From contig CP136066.1 of NCBI GenBank assembly GCA_032622095.1, positions 5,915,784-5,979,783 on the forward strand: a DNA stretch of 64,000 nt, read 5' to 3'. How positions within the stretch are numbered: the stretch's first letter is position 1; every line of letters starts with the position of its first letter. This DNA comes from Siphonodentalium dalli (taxonomy: Eukaryota > Mollusca > Scaphopoda > Gadilida > Siphonodentaliidae). Positions 59,501 to 64,000 of the stretch are shown here, one piece after another. The notes beneath the pieces were generated by a model. It saw only the letters and a program-made list of their open reading frames with translations. It did not search any database and was not told where the DNA came from. The translations under genes were made by a program, and so were the position numbers.

Positions 59501-60636
59501 CGTTGGTAGCTGACAGCGCCTGAAGTTGATATCTTCACAATTCTCTCCACACACCAAGTTGGTCTCTATTAAAATATTTATATAATATCATGCAGAATCG
59601 AGTTTGGCACAAATCCATATACTTAACGTGCTTGAACATATATTTTGGTTTTATATAGTGAATGGTATGTTCTCATCGAAAACCCATGTATGATAATGAT
59701 ATCCATATGTGCAATTCTTACACGCTGGGATATATTTCGGAAATATATGTATTTTAATGTCAAATTTGGACATTTCCGCCCCATTGGCGGCCATCTCGAT
59801 TACAATGAGGTATTAATAACTCCGGATTATCTAAATCGGAGTACATTCATTAATACATCTAACACCGAGATAGCTTTCTCATATGATGCACATGTTAATT
59901 TACATATACAAATATAATGTTTGGCTATTTTCACGATGCTTATTTGGACAATAATTGTCATATGAACTCGCATTTTTGAGTCATTGTGGTAAGGCAACTA
60001 ATAGGAATGTGTCATAACATGGCGATTAGTTATTTGGAAGAAATAAATTAGTCTAATGCACACCTTCTACATGACAGAAATATAATTGAGTGAAAGAGGG
60101 TAAAATGTGCGTATTATCGTATTTTGGCCGCCATCTTGGAAGCCATCTTTGATTAAGTTGACAGTTTCTGGACCCAATTAGGTGTAAATATCTTATGTAA
60201 TGATCTTAGTCATTTCCATCACCGATTAATTCAAAATTTCTATAAGGAAATAGTTAGAAAATAAAAAGTATATTTTTCGCGAAAATTCACACCACTTCCT
60301 TTAAATCATCGCATTTGGAGAAGATAATCAAGATTATGATTCAAGAAATCAACTAATGTGATGCCTAAGTGATTTGTCATCAAGATTGGAGAGAAGTATT
60401 TTCATAATCGTCACCAGTTCGATACAATCGGAAATGATGTAGGCGACATGTATGGAAAACCATCAATTTTCCCACTTCCGGTTACCAATTTGGCGGCCAT
60501 CTTTGATCGAGATGACAGTTATTTATATATAATTATAACATGGCGTCACGCCATGCTCTGTGCAAAGGATTGTCATATATTTTACATCACAATTATATTT
60601 TTATCATGAAATCCAACAATAGCGAACTAGAGAAAA
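56511..60636. other. 4-kb stretch with no recognised gene
   Basis: Frames of 60-94 codons on both strands lack domains. AAGATGGC / GGCGGCCATCT motifs recur (near 56655, 59785, 60127, 60492), suggesting old dispersed repeats. A short GAAGTCGGC duplication lies at 59180-59205. Confidence 0.5.
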
Positions 60637-60805
60637 TGAGCATGGCGGCCATCTTTGTGACGTCATAAGACCACACAGTCGCGACCCCAGGGTGTCTAAC
60701 AAATTTTGTTCTGAAGTAGAGACCATATACTGGCTAATGAACATGGTCTCTATATTTGTTCATGAATTTCCCACGGGAGCCCAAAATCGGACATAAGCGA
60801 CTCTA
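60637..60805. repeat. inverted partner of the repeat at 56336
   Basis: Contains ATGGCGGCCATCTTTGTGAC, GTCGCGACCCCAGGGTGTC and ACATAAGCGACTCTACTA. Confidence 0.8.
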
Positions 60806-60995
60806 CTATATTGCGCGATTTATTCTTGCTATATATATTTGAAGGCCAAATGTGGGTAACATGTCAGTTGTGCATGTATAGTAACTTGAGGAATTTCACG
60901 TACGTATATGTCACTGCATGCATACATGTAGTAAACCGTGAATGTTTTGCAATTTATAAATAGTTTTCTCTCATACACTACTAGCACAATACATA

Positions 60996-61153
60996 CACAG
61001 AACGACACGATGTGTAAATGGATGTGTCGATATACGGCACACGTGCTGTCGCGGAAGGATAGAACGAGAGACGCTTGCTCCTCGGGTTCTATCCTTCCGC
61101 GACAGCACGAGTTCCGTATCGACAAACCCATTTACACATCGTGTCGTTCTGTG
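60996..61153. repeat. 158-bp near-perfect palindrome
   Basis: CACAGAACGACACGATGTGT pairs with ACACATCGTGTCGTTCTGTG. Next, GTGCTGTCGCGGAAGGATAG pairs with CTATCCTTCCGCGACAGCAC. The centre is GAGAGACGCTTGCTCCTCGG. Confidence 0.95.
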
Positions 61154-61379
61154 TTTATTACACGCTTCGCGTTCTATAATCCGTGCATTAAAATACAGGA
61201 TTAGAAGGTTTATTTATGCTCATACAGGGCGTGTTTGTTATGTCTGATGATTCTTTTATTTAAATAGTTCCAGTTTCATGGTTGAGGCGTCATTTTACGT
61301 CAACGAGATGCGTATTTGTAAATATGGAACAGCAGTAACACTGTTCTTCTAGGAACACGCGTGTAATAAAGCTATTTAG

Positions 61380-61900
61380 TACATGATCCTATCCTTATTC
61401 CATTCATAAACACATTATATCAATCGTCATATTTTATTATTATAATTTAATCGTTCGTTTAATAACAGGAAATAGCGCCAGGTTACCTTTGACTTCCGGT
61501 TTGTCGCCTGTTAACTATGGCTTCCAATATTTTTCCAAAAACTATAATAAATGAAAAGTTTGAAAAGTTATGTCACTAAATATATGCCATTAAATACGAA
61601 AGAGAGCCTTTATTTATCTGGGACGATTTCTTTACGCGGGCAAACAACGCATAGTTGCGTGAAACGTCATCGCATGCCTTATAGAAGTCGATGCTTGTTT
61701 CGCGTCCCATTTGTTGATTAAGTATGTTTTGTCGAGGTTTGGAGCATGTAATAAATATAATCTACAACTCGTCCCCAGTTTATAGCGGAATTTACAAAAC
61801 TACTCTAGTAAATAAGTCTAGACCTCGTAAAAGTCTCGGTCTAGACCTAATTGTAATAACTCGTTTTGTAAATTTTGTTGTGGATCCTCTATATACGACA
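61380..61900. repeat. dispersed segment, second copy (see 2380-2900)
   Basis: Same order of shared blocks as the copy in the lectin intron. It includes a palindrome (61765-61880) whose right arm is shortened; the centre is AGACCTCGTAAAAGTCTCGG. Confidence 0.85.
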
Positions 61901-62124
61901 CATTGACTGCTCAATTGCCAACGTGTGAGTGTATACCATGAATCAATACCAATGCGAGGTAAGGTGTTTGTAGCAGATGACGTTGCTAGTAACCTGGACA
62001 CCAACCATCACAGCCAGCAACATAGTCATACTGTTCGAGAAATTATCAATATTACCTTAGATCTTTAAACAGGTAGCATCGCTTCACAAGTGTCCGTCCG
62101 GTTAGGCGACAGTGTGCGGAAGCA
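61901..62124 (+). promoter_or_regulatory. likely promoter / 5' UTR region of the PAN-lectin gene
   Basis: Position only: it directly precedes the start codon. I found no convincing TATA box or initiator. Confidence 0.3.
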
Positions 62125-62431
62125 ATGGAACAAGTTTTATATTATGCGCTTATTGCGCTAACGCTCTTGGTATTTGTGGAGTCGGATATGATTTCTGGAC
62201 AATTCAGGCGCATCAAGGGGCTCGACGGGTTATATCGCCCCGGGGCGTACAACGTATCCAGTGGGCGGAGTATGTATGACTGTGCTGGCTGTTGCTTGCA
62301 AATGGCTTGTTTGTCATTCATATTCAACAAAAGAACAAATATGTGTCATTTCTTTGAATGGCCTCTTGTTGTGTCAAGTCCAAAAAATACACCAATGGAG
62401 GGCAGTCGTGCTTACGTGACCACTAACGATG
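62125..62431 (+). CDS. first exon: signal peptide plus PAN domain
   Basis: ATG at 62125 is the first in a good context (AGCAATGG). A hydrophobic stretch (YYALIALTLLVFVES) serves as signal peptide, so the product is secreted or membrane bound. A PAN/apple-type core follows, with YDCAGCCLQMACLSFIFNK and NMCHFFEWP, where the C-x2-CC...C...C cysteines and the SFIFN strand are typical. The exon ends at 62431 before GTGAGT in phase 1, the same phase as both lectin exons at the left end. PAN domains bind protein or carbohydrate. In this gene family they commonly precede a C-type lectin domain, and such an exon follows at 63215. The role is inferred as recognition, perhaps innate immunity or mucus; this is not shown. 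Confidence 0.85.
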
Positions 62432-62481
62432 GTGAGTACAGTATATTAATGATCGTGCTTACGTGACCACTAACGGTGGTG
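62432..62481 (+). promoter_or_regulatory. 47-bp tandem duplication of the exon end and splice donor
   Basis: The last bases of the exon and the donor (CGTGCTTACGTGACCACTAA...GGTGAGTACAG) are repeated, placing a second consensus donor (GT at 62479-62480) 47 bp downstream. Use of the second donor would include an in-frame TGA at 62464-62466 and truncate the protein right after the PAN domain. Confidence 0.9.
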
Positions 62482-63214
62482 AGTACAGTATATTAATTAT
62501 AGACAGCGCTCGCAGAACATTAGATAAAAGTATTGCCCCCTAATAATGTTTCAGATTGTTTTATAAAAATATATAGATTCTATGGTTATGAAATTTTACA
62601 CATGTATTCACTGCAATGCATTCATATCGTCTACAATTGTAAATAATGGCCATGTAGAATAGTGCAGCGACCAAGCGCCAAAAGTGGATTGGTGCCCAAA
62701 ATCACGGTAGAACAATTTGCAACTAATTTATTTCAAAGAAGAAATATATATTATTCACGAAAATGACGGAATGACTGGTGGGTATGACTGGTGGGTATAA
62801 CTGGTGGGTATGGTCAAATCGCCAGTGAGTTTTTTGGGAAATCCCCAATTTCGGTAAATCGATCGCCGTGGCGAAGTCCTAACTTATCTATCAGAAGGTG
62901 CTAAGATTACTATATCATACCATGTCTCTATTTGAAAAAATTAATTGATGGTTAGTTTAGATTTTTCCGGCCTTTTGGAGTCGCAATATAGAAAAATAAA
63001 AAAAAACTTTTTCACGGAAATATTTTCGTTCAAACATATTCGCAGAAATGAATATCGTAATAATGTCAAATTATTTAATCCATATGGTGTAGTAGGTAGC
63101 CTTTGTAAGAAGAAGTGAAGAGCAATTTTTAATAGTTTGCGAGGTGTTGAATTTTAGCTACATATCCCCCGAACACGTGGTTTAACAATTACATAATTTT
63201 TATAACGATTTTAG
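62482..63214 (+). other. intron between the PAN and lectin-like exons
   Basis: Contains a triple 13-16-bp repeat (ACTGGTGGGTAT) at about 62772-62820. I looked for an exon equivalent to 1850-2044 (the C...GAHL helix part of the domain) and found none. Confidence 0.5.
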
Positions 63215-63414
63215 AACATTTCATAATTGATCTTAATGGAATCCAGCATGACTCGTGTTCTGATGGGTTGGTCCATAGATACCATTTAGATTGGTCCATA
63301 GATACCATTTACTTGACTAAAGATGTGGTAAGGCTTCCAGACCACAAGTACAACAATAGCCTCTACTGTGTTGAAGGACTGTTTATTCTAAGAAAACTAA
63401 GATGGATGCATTAG
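63215..63414 (+). pseudogene. C-type lectin domain exon, probably decayed
   Basis: A TTTTAG acceptor is followed by a phase-1 open frame to TAG at 63412-63414. FIIDLNGIQHD and SDGLVHRYHLDW resemble the WIGL strand and the W-SDG loop. LPDHKYNNSLYCVEG then resembles the QPD...N-x-x-x-C-V segment, and LRKLRWMH the WND triplet. After the stop the same frame would read VTHEQFNI and another stop, where C-x(4)-F-x-(F/Y)-IC is expected. An internal 23-bp duplication (TTGGTCCATAGATACCATTT twice, 63270-63318) shifts the frame, yet the reading stays open. The first half of the domain is missing upstream. Read as a decayed lectin exon; a truncated functional product is possible. Confidence 0.6.
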
Positions 63415-64000
63415 GTCACCCATGAACAGTTTAACATATAATGATTGAAGTATATGTTATATATATATTTTTGTACATTTAATTGCAAGTTATAATGAGC
63501 ACATACATATTTGACGCATGAAGGTATATATAACCATATAGGTGTGATACCAAATAGATATAACGAAATGTGAATGTGAACCGTGTGATAGTTAATTGAG
63601 GAATACTATGATGATGCGTACACGTGATTTACGCATGTGATCATGAGCACATTATTTTTCTTTCGAATGATGATAAACAGACACGAGATTTCTCGACAAA
63701 TGCATATCCCGGGAATTTCCTATTTACATGTATCGGGTACATCTCCCTGATTAAAATGATGGATAATTTGGATGATTTAACTCAATTACCCTTTGCGATT
63801 TTTTGCGAAATCCTTTAAAATATTACTGCGTGGGTCAAATGGTTATTTACATTGACCTGATATGTAACCATATATTCTCCAATCACTATTAATGTGCCAC
63901 CAAAGCCGTTTATTGGCATAGGATTATGTTGGTTTGTGATTGCCCAAGGTGATCCAAACAGACTTACTGATGGAAAACACCACTTAGTCACCCAAACAAT
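63415..64000. other. no gene seen
   Basis: The 64-codon frame at 63624-63818 has no recognised domain. Confidence 0.5.

Overview
The window reads as nuclear DNA of a marine invertebrate, most likely a lophotrochozoan and plausibly a mollusc. It is AT-rich, has exons with consensus GT/AG borders, carries many non-LTR retrotransposon relics, foldback elements and satellites, and has a secreted PAN / C-type lectin gene family. The organism is inferred from this mix; nothing in the sequence proves it. Host coding content is very low.

Host genes lie at the two ends. On the left, two phase-1 exons (1850-2044 and 7475-7686, + strand) give most of a C-type lectin domain; the gene's 5' part is outside the window. 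On the right, 62125-62431 is a first exon with a signal peptide and a PAN domain, ending in a phase-1 donor. It is followed at 63215-63414 by a phase-1 exon that resembles the back half of a C-type lectin domain but stops early. The intron of the first gene and the upstream region of the second share a diverged segment of about 500 bp (2380-2900 and 61380-61900). This fits a tandem lectin cluster, or a dispersed repeat landing twice. A frameshifted SWIM zinc-finger gene fragment lies at 53586-53913.

The rest is mobile and repetitive DNA. There is one near-complete LINE on the minus strand (16007-19438) with endonuclease and reverse transcriptase in one frame, broken by a single TGA. Decayed LINE pieces lie at 739-1022, 3925-5800, 9885-10195, 41988-42689, 49010-49443 and 50260-50640. 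Between 25.7 and 34.9 kb a 58-61-bp minisatellite is interleaved with three copies of a 570-bp block and a 1345-bp tandem array. A 4.3-kb inverted-repeat structure follows (35898-40177). The 43.4-48.2 kb region holds satellites and expanded short repeats.

The most unusual structure occurs twice: 452-bp direct repeats ending GGTTAC...GTAACC, spaced by about 890 bp (27836-32321 and 51701-53468). The two loci share termini, an internal CCAAT-like motif and repeat length, but I could not match their spacers. At the second locus the empty site can be reconstructed, with a 4-bp TCAA duplication, so the repeat-spacer-repeat unit appears to have moved as one piece. A second recurrent theme is a set of long palindromes with unrelated arms and a similar CTCG...CTCG-like centre (2755, 10451, 11524, 49444, 60996, 61765).
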